DNA of 64,000 nt from Puccinia triticina (taxonomy: Eukaryota > Basidiomycota > Pucciniomycetes > Pucciniales > Pucciniaceae), in contig NC_070560.1 of assembly GCF_026914185.1 (NCBI RefSeq), positions 6,129,501-6,193,500 of the forward strand. The letters are read 5' to 3'. The translations under genes were made by a program, and so were the position numbers. Every line of letters starts with the position of its first letter. The first letter of the stretch is position 1. This document shows, in pieces, positions 34,573-44,757 of the stretch. Under the pieces are notes generated by a model, which was not told the origin of the DNA, searched no databases, and saw only the letters and a list, made by a program, of their open reading frames with translations.

Positions 34573-35874
34573 GGGCCCAATTATAAACAGTTATCGAAGT
34601 TTTATTGTAATATATTCCAAACTTGATTCAAATCAAAATCTCTTAACTTTCTGTGGCAAATACAGGCCCAAATATGTTTCAAAAAAGCCTCAATAATTAT
34701 GTACAATTATAAACCTGCGGGCCACACAACAGGAATTCCAAATTCCTGGCCAACACCGCCTGTTCCGCCCCCCCCCCGCCCGTGGAGCGTACATTTGGGC
34801 AGTTGAAGAACCGCTTCCGTATCCTCCTGAGGGCTGAGGCTGCACGGCCAATACGCGCGCGGTCAAACACTTTTGTGTGTACACCGTGGGGCGGTTGAGT
34901 CGCCCCAGAAACCATCAGTGGGGTGCCCCCGTGACCCAGCCATCAGGCGGCGACCCTGGGTCTACCCTAGGAACACCGCCCCACAGGCGCCCCCAAAGAC
35001 AACCTCGGGACCGTCAGGGAGGTCCCAGGGGCCTCCCAAGTGGGTTGCCCCAAGGTCGCCGCACTCCAAAAGGGCGGCCTTGGGTTGCCACTCCGGTTCG
35101 GCCATGGGATGCCCCTGTCCCATGGTCGACCCGTTGGGGGTTGCATAAATGGCGATTTGAGGGGCGGCGAAATCGCGCGACAGGGTGGTACCCATGTCGA
35201 CAAGCCTTGTCGGCTGCGCGGCTGCAAAGGGCCGGCCCAACGGTCGGCCATAATCCGTATAACCGACAGGCGAGCTGGACGACGGGACAGAACTGGGGAA
35301 CAACAGGCCCCTGGCCAATGCCAGGGGGGGAATGCCCTTTGGAGTTGGGAAAAGGGGGGGGGGGGGCTCTGGGGATCGAGCGGCAGACAATGCTTGGGAG
35401 CAGCCATTGAACGTACACAACCTTCTCAATCGCCGAGGGGCCCTTTACCTCCAGGACTGGTACGATTGATTGACACTCAAACAGTTGTATGGCCAGAGGA
35501 TCCCTTGAAATCTGGGGAACGTTGCGGATGATACTTGGGCGCCCGGTGAACACATCCCCTTGATGTGGACTTGACAGAACCAGATCAGAGATCTCCTGTG
35601 CACCCGAGGCAGAGATCTGTAATACACGGCATTACCAACGGTACAACTAAGTTCTACCGTTGGATTAGTGCGGTACAGTGTTGCATACATGTACTGTATG
35701 CCTGTAAATTGCTTCGATAACAAAAATTTGAAATTTTTTGACCCCAAATGACCTCCTCGAGGTCATTTGGGCTATTTTTGAATCTGTACATAAGAAAAAT
35801 CCAGACAAAAAAAGTTTTGAATGAATTTGGATTTTTTTTGAATAAAATTCCAATAACTGTTTATAATTGGACCC
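34573..35874. mobile_element. Non-autonomous TIR element (1302 bp), same family as 12648-13436
   Basis: The left end is GGGCCCAATTATAAACAG and the right end CTGTTTATAATTGGACCC. TGA duplicates flank it (34570-34572 and 35875-35877). A subterminal word like ATACAGGGGCC/ATACAGGCCC is shared with the other copy. The GC-rich interior (34870-35400) has long overlapping open frames on both strands. Those frames reflect composition, not a recognisable protein. A poly-G tract lies at 35356-35367. Confidence 0.7.
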
Positions 35875-36201
35875 TGAGTTGGTGCAGATTCACACTCAAC
35901 ACTGCAACAGTAAAACTTTTTGGTGCAGGCTGCCGGCAGGTATTGCAGCGTCTGAATGAAAAGCTGTGATACTTTTTTGCCAAATCCAGAGTAGTGACAT
36001 TGGTATTCTCAGCTATGTACACCTGATCCCTTTCATGAGAGTAAATTTTTCACCTGTGCACCCCTGTCTCTGAGTTTCACCCTCATCAGCCTTGGTTTTG
36101 AAGTTTGCCTGACAAAATCAAAATTAATTTTTAAATCAAATCACCCTTGGTTTTTTTATCACCTTGCTACGTCCAGCAATATTGTCTTCAGCCCATCCAA
36201 A

Positions 36202-39166
36202 ATGCCTCCCAGAACTCAGCCAGATAAAGGTCAAGACCTGGATGCCAGCGGATACGCGACTGACCAATCTCAACTCCGCCATTCAAAAAGGGCATCATTG
36301 GTGGTTGTGGAACCAAACATGGTTCCAACAGTGTCAGACTCCCGCGTCAGTTTAACCAAATCAGCCGAACAGCTGGCGGAACGTTCTTCAGAATCTGTGG
36401 TGTTAACGGCCCCATCCAAAGCTAAGGCCAAGCCCAAGAAAAAAAGGATCATTGAAGATGAGTCTTCTGCAACTGAAGCAACCCCTACAATCATCAGAAA
36501 AAAGAAGATAAAGCCAAAAAAATCAACCAAGAAGGCTGCTGTGCGTGTAAATCCCATTTCAATTGGTTAAAAGAGTGGGCAATTAACATTAAAGTTTTTG
36601 TAATTTTTTCATTGTTGTGATTAGGCGAATACAAATGGCGAAGACTATGACTACAGTCAGGATTTGGATGAATCTATTGAAATACAGCCTTGGGAAGCTA
36701 AGAAAAAAAAAGGAAAAAGAGTTTGATCATATCCTCAAATTCTAGGGCAAACCCTTTTGGAAAAAAGGCGACAAGGCAAACACTCAGATCAACTACAGAT
36801 GCAAATGGTGTCAGACTCTTGTCAGCGTGCACCAGACATCCAATGCCAACTTGAAGGTCCATCGCGACGGTTCGACTCAGTCGGAAAACAAGAGTGTTGG
36901 CTGTGTCAACCAAGAGAAAGCGAAGGAAGCGAGTGCAAAATTACCACCCACAGTAGCCGAACGCAATATTGCCGAAGCTAACAGCGGGGGTGATCCTAAG
37001 CAAACCGTCATCAGCGGCTTTGCTCAAGTCAAGCCAACGTTTTTCAATTGGGTCCTCAACCAGTTGATTATGCTTTGGCAGATTTGCCAGGCGCTGCCAT
37101 GGACACAAATTGAAGATCTGTACCTTTGAGCAACTTTTCAGTATGCAAACATTAAGGCCGTTCTTTATGCGCAAAGGTGGTCCGCCAATGAGTCCAAGAA
37201 ACTCTACTCGATGCTCAAAAAGAATGTGTTTGATGAGTTAAATGTACGCAACTTCTGTTTTACTATCAATTAATTTTTTTTGATACTAATATTTTGCTTT
37301 GAAGAACCTTGACACAAAGTTCACCCTCATCCATGATGTGTGGACAACCAAGGGCAACCAATTTGCATTCATTGGTGCCGCTGTGGCTTACATCAATTCG
37401 GATTGGGAGTACACGGTCTGGCATTTAACTCTCAAAATGATTCCATGGAAGCATCATGGACATTTACTTGCACAACCAATTGCAAGCCTCCTCAATAAGA
37501 AGAAGCTCTTCTAAAAATTGTTGGCACAGACCACTGACTCTGGCTCAAACAACAACACAATGGCGAGTGAGATGTATAGTTTGATATACGACAACGAGCC
37601 ACCAGAGACAGACAAATGGGATCCAATGACTATGCACGTGTGTTGCTTCTGTCACAAGATAGCATTGATTGTGAATGCTGGCCTGGCATCTTTATCAACA
37701 AAAACACTTCCCCCAGCAAAATCCAAGGAGTCGGTTCCTGGATTCTTCCCCGTTCTAGGGAGGCTTGTTGAGGAAGACGAGGACACAGTGGAGCTTGTAG
37801 GCGGGTCAGGGGTTCCCTCAGACCCAGTGGCTATGCCGGGTACAGTGGACAATGATTGTGATTCTCAGAGTGACTATGGTAACGCCAATGATGAGCTCTC
37901 TGATACCTCCGTGGCGCAAGCTCTGGCTCCAGATTCCAAAAGTGATCTAGACAATGAACCGGTCGCAGAAACATATGCCAACACTTCCAAGCTTCAAGGC
38001 CTCATGACAAAGCTGGATACTGTGATTAAACAAATCACCCGATCTGCTGCTCAGCAAGAAAGTTTTAATCGCATGGCCAACAAGTTGGGTGTAAAAGTTG
38101 CATCATTGATTGCGGGCTACGGTATCTGCTGGAATGTAAAATATGAAAGCCACCGGAAAGCAATTGAAGCCCAAGATGTAATTGACAAACTTCTCAAGGA
38201 AGATCAAGCGCAGGACAAGACCGGGGTATTCAAAAAATTTCGTTTTGCACCTCAAGATTGGTTTTGGATTGATAAGTTAAACCAGGAACTTGAGGTGGGT
38301 TTTTTTTGGCTACATGTTCTAATTAATCAGATTGTTACTGACCATACCAACATTGTCAGGTTTTTGTTAAACTCACCTCTCAAATGGAAGGGAATCAGCC
38401 CACCGGCGCGCGCGTAATCCCCAAATATCTAGAACTCAAGGAGCAGCTATCTGGGAAGCTGGATCAATCAGAAGAAACGGACTCGTTGTATCCAATGTAC
38501 TATGCCATGCTTAAGCGGGTTGAGAAGTACCTGGCAGAGGCAATGGAGTGTGAGACACTGGTCCTTGCCACTATTATGCATCCATTCTTTCAGATGCATA
38601 TTTTTGAGCTTGTTTTTGGAGCCAAAAGCAAAGAGGTCAAGGTGTGCTTTGAAATACTCAACCGTCGGTTCTTGGACTTTAAGCAAAAACCGGTCGTTGG
38701 CGCAGCATTGGCCAACCCATCCGAGATCACAGTCCTAGACCAACCACCAGCATCGGGTTCAGATTCACTCATGTCCCGGCTTGCGTCCCGCCTGACTCAG
38801 CAAGCAACTCCGCAGGAAAATGAAATTGAATCGTTCCTCAAAGCTGAACTTGCCTTCACCAGCAAGACCATTGAGAATAAATTGACTCCATTGAAGTGGT
38901 GGAGGGACCACTGCACCGCTTATCCAACACTCTCTCAGATGGCACGCGCTTACCTTGGTGTATCTGGCAGTTTGTGTGCAGTCAAAAGACTCTTCTCAGC
39001 TGTCTACAGCAGTAGGCGTGGGGGATTGAAACCATCAACTATGACTCGTTGTGTCAGCAGTATGATGTGGTTAAGGGAGCAGGTTCCTCTCACCGGGGAT
39101 TTTGAGGAGGCTGGCAAAGCTTTGAAGTCTTTAGTGCCGGTGCCAAAGAATAAAGCGGCAGAATGA
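36202..39166 (+). pseudogene. hAT transposase with BED zinc finger, inactivated
   Basis: The order fits an intact ancestral gene: a basic Lys-rich N-terminus, then a BED finger near 36765-36870 (CKWC ... VH ... LKVH), then the RNase-H-like core FTLIHDVWTTKGN (37320) and TTDSGSNNNTM (37525). The Dimer_Tnp_hAT domain comes last: WWRDHC...YPTLSQMARAYL...GSLCAVKRLFSA (38895-39000). Probable introns lie at 36541-36624, about 37242-37303 and about 38293-38359. Lesions are an A-run frameshift near 36700-36720 with TAG at 36743, TGA at 37127 and TAA at 37512. The last exon (to 39166) is fully open, so decay is recent. Confidence 0.75.
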
Positions 39167-39386
39167 CCTTGCCTCCTTTTTATACAAATAGCTCGTTACC
39201 ATATTGTAACTTTTTTTTTGATGATGAAATCAATAATGTATCAATGAAAGAATAAAAAACAGTAAAGAAAAACCTAACGGTAATGGGAAACCGTTACCAG
39301 TAACGGTGTGAATAACGCAAAAAAAATTGTTACATTATTGCTACGTTACCGTTACTGGTAATGTAGCTACCCAGTGTTGTACCTAG

Positions 39387-39674
39387 ACCACACTGTGGTG
39401 GGCCACCCAAACCTCCGGCTCCTCAACCCCCTTTGTCACCAGCTCCATTCAATGATGATGCCAGCTTGACGAGTACCTCTATGTGGATCCGAGCTGTCCA
39501 AAAATCCAGGAGAATCTTGATGGGCTTGGGATCAACCACTACAGCAGATTATCCCTCATGAAAACCAAAGAGCTTGAAAAAGCGGGTCTTAAAGTTGCAG
39601 ATGCCCAAGCGCTCATCTCTAACCTTAAGGGGTATGAACACCACTTGAAGAAACAATGTGGTCATTCCGAGTGA
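39387..39674 (+). pseudogene. 3' half of a coding relic with SAM-like segment, split by the hAT element
   Basis: After a Pro-rich stretch (PPKPPAPQPPLSPAP) the sequence gives YVDPSCPKIQENLDGLGINH, then KTKELEKAGLKVADAQAL and KGYEHHLKKQ. That is a compact helical segment resembling a SAM-type fold. The matching 5' part lies at 32641-32806. It seems related to the repeated ORF family at 15870-17815 and 28806-30295, but that link is weak. Confidence 0.4.
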
Positions 39675-40894
39675 CCGTATATAGCCTTATCTATCCCTTC
39701 TAGCACATGCTTGTCAAGTTGTATTCTTTTATCATCTCGCCACTTGCTCCTCTACTACCACCTGTTTTTATTGTTGTCTCAATGTCTTCTACTCCCACCT
39801 GTAATCTTTTCTCATCTCGCCACTTGCTATGTCTTCTACTCTCACCTCTCCTGTTCTCTACTTCTACACGCATACAAATAAGACTTCATTCTGTGTGATA
39901 TTATCTTGTCTCATTCAAATATAAGTACAAAGTTTATATAAGGGCTTTCTCTAAAGTTAACATCAAGGGCAAAAAAAGCTACTTGGATAGTATAGGCTTG
40001 AAGAGCGCTGAGGTCTCCAAAACAGGAAAATGCTATCAGGCACAGAGCAAAATAAATTGGCAATGATTTCCTGGCACTTTTGGTAAAAATTTATGATGAT
40101 ACAAAAAAAGGAAATACAACAACATTGAGAAAACAAAAAATGTGGATAAGTTCAGTTGACAACGGCATAGCCAGATGCTTGGAAGAGTTTCTGGGTGATA
40201 TCCAAAGTAAAAACTAGAGGAATGAAGCCATCAATATCTGAATGCACCAGTTCCCTCAACGTCTGGTAATCTGTTGAGGGAACTGGAGCATTGGAAGAAC
40301 AATTGGGTTCCGGGCCGCTGTTCTCCAAACGTTTTGGAAGAGCGTTGAGGGGACCCTTGCGTCCAGTCAACATTAAGCTAGAAAATTAGCTTAAGGGCAT
40401 GAAAGCACCTTTTGCTGTTTGTTTTTGGGCTTTTCACAATGCCCCATAAAGTCTCTGATAAGTTTCTTTTTTTTTGTTAAAAAAGTACTTGAACAAAAAC
40501 TCAAATTGATAAGTGTGAGGTTCATAGTGGAATCTCATAGGAAGATGGTACATATGTTGAGAAACCCGGCTCCCAACAAGAATGATTGCTGATTGCTTAT
40601 CAGGTTAAGCATCAGTCTTGGGTGATCAGCCTCGCCCTCAGGGTGCCAGGTTTGACTCTTGAGTTGTGCAAAACCCTTTTGGCCCGGGCGACTTACTGGG
40701 CAACTTTTGATCAACGTTGCCTGGCCAGAGTGGCAGGGTCAAACACACGTCCTCCCCACCAAAACCACCAAAACAAATTGTTGGTTAAGAATGCGCCAAC
40801 CGTGTGACAACGTCACCCTGCAAGCAAGAGCACAACGTTTGAGTAAACCCCAGGTCCTCCGATGACCTAACGTTGGGCTACTCCTGTGGTGTAG
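39675..40894. other. No gene seen
   Basis: 39700-39900 contains two related pyrimidine-rich segments (CTCATCTCGCCACTTGCT twice, about 39731 and 39810). The rest is AT-rich with short ORFs lacking motifs. Confidence 0.4.
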
Positions 40895-41203
40895 TCAATA
40901 CTGATACAGTGATCCCATGTTCTTTGGCCAAGCTGCGTAAATTGATGGCTTATCAGTAACAAGCTCTTTGATAAACTTCAAGTCCTCATCATTCAAATCC
41001 AACGGACGCCCTCTCTGGAGATAAGTGCTGGGGTTGCAAACAACGTCACAGGTCCTCTTGTACAAGCTGGACCATTGGTAAAGTGAATCACGGCTGATTG
41101 AAGCCCCCAGAATTTTTTTGATCTTGGCTAAATGCTTCCCCTCGATGGTGTGACTGACAGCCGCATGTTTAAGGTCTGGTGAATATTTCCAAAAACCCAT
41201 GAT
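40895..41203 (-). pseudogene. Tc1/mariner-like transposase, N-terminal fragment
   Basis: On the minus strand the frame reads YSPDLKHAAVSHTIEG, then KKILGASISRDSLYQWSSLY, then GRPLDLNDEDLKFIKELV: a helix-turn-helix DNA-binding region followed by the linker seen in the mariner relic at 12210-14046 (compare QETCCVIRDP with KRTCDVVCNP). It stops near 40920 without the catalytic core. Its upstream side is cut by the MITE at 41204. Confidence 0.55.
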
Positions 41204-41903
41204 CAACGATGCATCTATTACGCTACAGTTAGCGTGTAATACCCTAAATTAGCGGTTTTTTAACGCCGCTACCCTAAAATAAATTGTAGTGTTGGTGGTA
41301 TTACAGTTACAGCTAACTTTTAATTCAGAAAAAAAAACGTAGATTTTAATTGCTAGAAAGTAGTGGTTTTTAGCGTCTGATTGCTATGCTTCAGCTATAT
41401 TTAGCAACTCTGTGCTAATATAGCAATATATTAGTGTTCCTTATTGCTACACTAACTTAACAAATAATTAGCGGTAATATTGAATAATTAGCGGTAATAT
41501 TGAATAATTAGCTGTAATATTGAATAATTAGCGGTATTTATCTCATCTGGGAAAAAACCAGACCTCTAGCTCCAGAATCTATAAGCTATTGATGTGCTAA
41601 TTACTGCGCTAATTTGTGCTAGTTTGAATATTGAGCGTTTATCCCGCTAAACTGGCATGTAGCAATGTTTTAGTGGGTGTAGCGGCTTTGGTGCTAAAAT
41701 ACAGCTATTTTTAGCGTTGGCGCCTTCAAAAAGCTAAACTACATGGCACAGGGAAATAGTGTAGCGAGGGTGTCGCTACGCTACGCGCTATATGTAGCGC
41801 TGGACCGTTACCGCTTTTTCTAACTGCCCAGATTATTAACGGCAAGCGCTACGCTACTTTTTTAGCGGGGCTAATTACATATAGCGTAATAGATGTATCG
41901 TTG
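41204..41903. mobile_element. hAT-like MITE (700 bp), CAACGATGCATCTATTACGC ends
   Basis: The left end CAACGATGCATCTATTACGC is mirrored by GCGTAATAGATGTATCGTTG at the right. CCATGAT duplicates flank it (41197-41203 and 41904-41910). The interior is TTAGCG/GCTA-rich as in the MITEs at 26946 and 28068, and holds a 21-bp tandem repeat of AATAATTAGCGGTAATATTG (four copies, 41461-41540). It interrupts the mariner fragment. Confidence 0.7.
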
Positions 41904-42271
41904 CCATGATCGATATGGAGTTTCTTGAGCGTTACAACGATTGAAAAGGGATAGGTTGATGCTCATCACTGGCTGGGCCAATGGGATATAGCAGGGGGGG
42001 GGGGGGGGGGACTGGCCATTCCCTGCTGATCTTTGGTGGGTGAGAAAAATTTTTGGGGAGGGGGGAAGGCAAAAAAGATGAAAAAAATGGGGGAAGCAGC
42101 AAGCTTTTCTGATATAGCTGTACATACAATGTGTCAAGAATTTACATACAACCTAGAAAGCATGCAGATTTGTTGGTCCACAGGATCTACAAGAAACGCA
42201 GCCTTGTGAATCCTTGTGCAGATCCATTTCTTGAGAAGTCACTTTTCAAAAATTTATTAAAATACATCAAT

Positions 42272-43855
42272 TAGAGATTTCCCGTGGGTACCCCTGGGCG
42301 GGTACCCGCCCACGGGTGCCGTGTGGGGGTCTGTGTATCTGAATTTGGGAGAAAAAGGAGTGACCCGCTCATGTACCCGCCAAGTGCGTTCACCAAGGGT
42401 CCAGGGATTATAACCTGTCTTGATGTATGGTCTGTGCCAGATGTGCTCTTGGTGTCCAGCACATACTGGACACCAAGAGGGCATACACTCTTGATGTCCA
42501 GCACAGACCAGACATTGAGAGGGTGTATTTATGCCCTCTCAATGTCCGGTATGTGCTGGTAGGCATGGCAATTGGGTGGGCCCGCCAGCGGGCGGCCCAA
42601 ACCCGGCCAGGTTTGGGTTGCCTTTTTGGGGAAATTTGTGAAGTCGACCCAACCCAACAGACCCGTGACCAGAGCCGGGTGGGCTTGGGTAGCCCGACGG
42701 GCGCCCCTGGGCAGAGGTTGCCAGAACCCTCTTCATGATCCCTATGACCTCTGTTGCTTCCGAGTCCGCTTTTTCCACTGGCGGACAGGTTCTTGAGGAT
42801 TCTCGGATGTGCCTTAGCAAGGAATCAGTCAAAGCACCAATTTGCACTCAAGACTGGATGAACGCAACTTGTGCCAGCAAACTAGCAGCCACAAAGTGAT
42901 TTATGTTTTTATTTCTCTGTTTCTCTTTCTATGTAAAGTGTAGGGGGCATCTTGGAGCCCCCTATGCCCCCCAGAAATCTGAAATGTGACTACGTAATTT
43001 GGCCTCATGAGCTGAGGCCCGCGGGTAGCCCGCGGGCCAAATGGGTATGGAAGCCCGCAGGCTGCCGTTAGCCAAACGGGTTTGGGGCGGGTAGCATTTT
43101 GAGTAAAATTGACCTGGCCCAACCCACCCATTTATTTTGGGGCCCGAACCCGCCTGATTGCCATGCCTATGTGCTGGACACCAAGAGGGCATACACTCTT
43201 GATGTCCGGCACAGAGCGGACATTGGGAGGGTATACACACACTCTCTCCATGTCTGGCACAGACCAGACATCGGGAGGGTATACGCACACACTCTCCATG
43301 TACGGCACAGACCGGACATCAAGAATTCACACACATACATACCCTCTTGATATCCGGCCCAGACCGGGCATCAAGAGGGTATATACACCCTTGATGACGG
43401 TCTATGCCAGCTTTGAGGGTGTTGTAAACTCTTGATGACCGGCACAGACCAGACATTGGGAGGGTATACACACACCCTCTCAATGTCCGGTCTGTGCGGG
43501 TCATCAAGACTGTATCCCCTCTTGGTGTCCAGCACAGACCGGACATCGAGAGGGTATACATACACCCTCTCAATACCTGGTCCAGGTTGGGCATTGGGAG
43601 GGTATATACACCCTTGATGACCAGTCTGTGCTGGTCATCAAGAGTTTACACCACCCTTGAAGCCGGCATAGACCGGCTAGGGTTGAATTGTAGGCAGTAC
43701 CCGTGATAACCGCCATGGGTACTGCCGGTACCCGCCCTACGGGTACCGGGTACAAGTCCGGGTATCTAAATATGCCCAAAATGACCGCAGGTACCCGTAC
43801 CCGCCGCGGGTACCCGTACCCGCCGCGGGTACCCGGGTCCAATCAGCAATCTCTG
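42272..43855. mobile_element. Non-autonomous hAT element carrying palindrome array B (1584 bp)
   Basis: An 8-bp duplication ACATCAAT (42264-42271 and 43856-43863) flanks ends TAGAGATT and AATCTCTG, the hAT pattern. Next to each end lie GGGTACCCGC-type palindromes. The core holds hairpin units such as GATGTCCGG...CCGGACATC alternating with GAGGGTATACACACCCTC. A second hAT derivative is nested inside (42560-43169), splitting one hairpin unit. Confidence 0.7.
42560..43169. mobile_element. Internally deleted hAT element retaining the transposase C-terminus (610 bp)
   Basis: The ends are TAGGCATGGCAATTGGGTGGG and its counterpart CCCGCCTGATTGCCATGCCTA, flanked by an exact 8-bp duplication TGTGCTGG (42552-42559 and 43170-43177). 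Inside, 42740-42900 (plus strand) reads SVASESAFSTGGQVLEDSR then KAPICTQDW. These are the end of a hAT dimerisation domain, so this is a deletion derivative of an autonomous element of a different hAT family from 32814-39379. Confidence 0.8.
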
Positions 43856-44270
43856 ACATCAATGGTGATAAAAAAGTTCTGAGGAGACAGAATTGTAGAG
43901 GAGATGTCAAAGGGTCAGAAAGCTGTGGCTCAGACCTTTGGAGCTGGGGCTGGAGCTATTAAAAAGCTAAAAAAACACCACAGCCATTTGGTACTTGCTG
44001 CTCCCCTATAAATGATTGAATTTCATGATTTTGAACTTGGATTTGGCTTGCACATCATATGACAAGGACCGTGCGCAGTCATACTACTTCTTGTTGTCAA
44101 GTTTCAAATGTGAAGGGGTGAGAGTACAGCAATAAAAAAATGCTGAAAAATCAAGAAGATGGTAAGCTGTCAGATAAGCAAAAAAAGAAAAAAATCTGAT
44201 GAGTGGCATAGAAACCAGGAGAGAAAGAGTGGCCTCTATATCATGCTTGGCTCTCGCGAGCTTTGTGTTT

Positions 44271-44340
44271 TAGTTCATAAGCCTCTCTGGTGAGACTGGG
44301 CTCCCGCCCAGACCCGCTCACCACGAGTGGCTTAGTTAAG
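44271..44340. repeat. GC-rich stem-loop (CTGGTGAG/CTCACCA)
   Basis: AAGCCTCTCTGGTGAG pairs imperfectly with CTCACCACGAGTGGCTT, with CTGGGC/GCCCAG inside. It resembles the stem-loop family of 20366 in size and flanks (TTAGTT). The surrounding 43864-44757 stretch otherwise shows no gene. Confidence 0.45.
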
Positions 44341-44547
44341 CTCGAGTGTGATGGTGGTCTGCCCCCGCAAGCAATCTAATGCCTGTGACATATTTGCAAA
44401 ATTTACAAGTGATTTCAACCTGATTGATGGATTGTTTTTAAAAAATTTAAACTTCTGAAATTTGGAGAGGTTGGGGGTCATCTGAGGGGTTTTATGGTCT
44501 TTCCAGCCATTTGGCTGGTACTGCTCAGTGCTCACGCGAGAACCTCG

Positions 44548-44597
44548 AAGTCCCTCCCTGGCGGGGTGCTCGCACCCCGCGAGCACGGGAGGGACTT
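44548..44597. repeat. GC-rich stem-loop, AAGTCCCTCC family
   Basis: AAGTCCCTCC and GGAGGGACTT close a 50-bp hairpin with GGGGTGCTCGCACCCC inside. It lies about 160 bp upstream of the TAF1 start codon. Confidence 0.65.
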
Positions 44598-44757
44598 GTG
44601 TTACATTCGGGAGTCTCCAGCATCCCGAACTTCCGGCTAACTGATCCCTCAGCCAACCAAATCGCTCTGCCGCCAAATCTCCTCGGGCGACGACTCATGA
44701 GGCCTGAACAGAATCCGTTGGGTTACTGAAGCAAAATTCCAAGCTCGAGCGGTCAAG

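Larger units (their letters stand above)
32814..39379 (+). mobile_element. hAT transposon, 6566 bp including nested insertions
   Basis: The ends CAACACTGGGTAGTTAC and GTAGCTACCCAGTGTTG are inverted copies. The host sequence TACCTAG is duplicated at 32807-32813 and 39380-39386. Subterminal sequences are rich in GTTACGTTAC-like words on both strands. It contains a hAT transposase relic (36202-39166), a palindrome-array element (33101-34205), a 120-bp tandem repeat, and a TIR element (34573-35874). Removing these leaves roughly 4 kb, a usual hAT size. The insertion splits an older coding relic (32641-32806 and 39387-39674). Confidence 0.8.

Noticed and set aside
34870..35553. Several long overlapping open frames (up to 179 codons) on both strands
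   Set aside because: They lie in the GC-rich interior of a TIR element, overlap one another in five frames, and show no protein motif.
33350..43680. Regularly spaced palindromic repeats resembling a CRISPR array
   Set aside because: Spacers are themselves repeated palindromes rather than unique sequences, there are no cas genes, and the genome is fungal.
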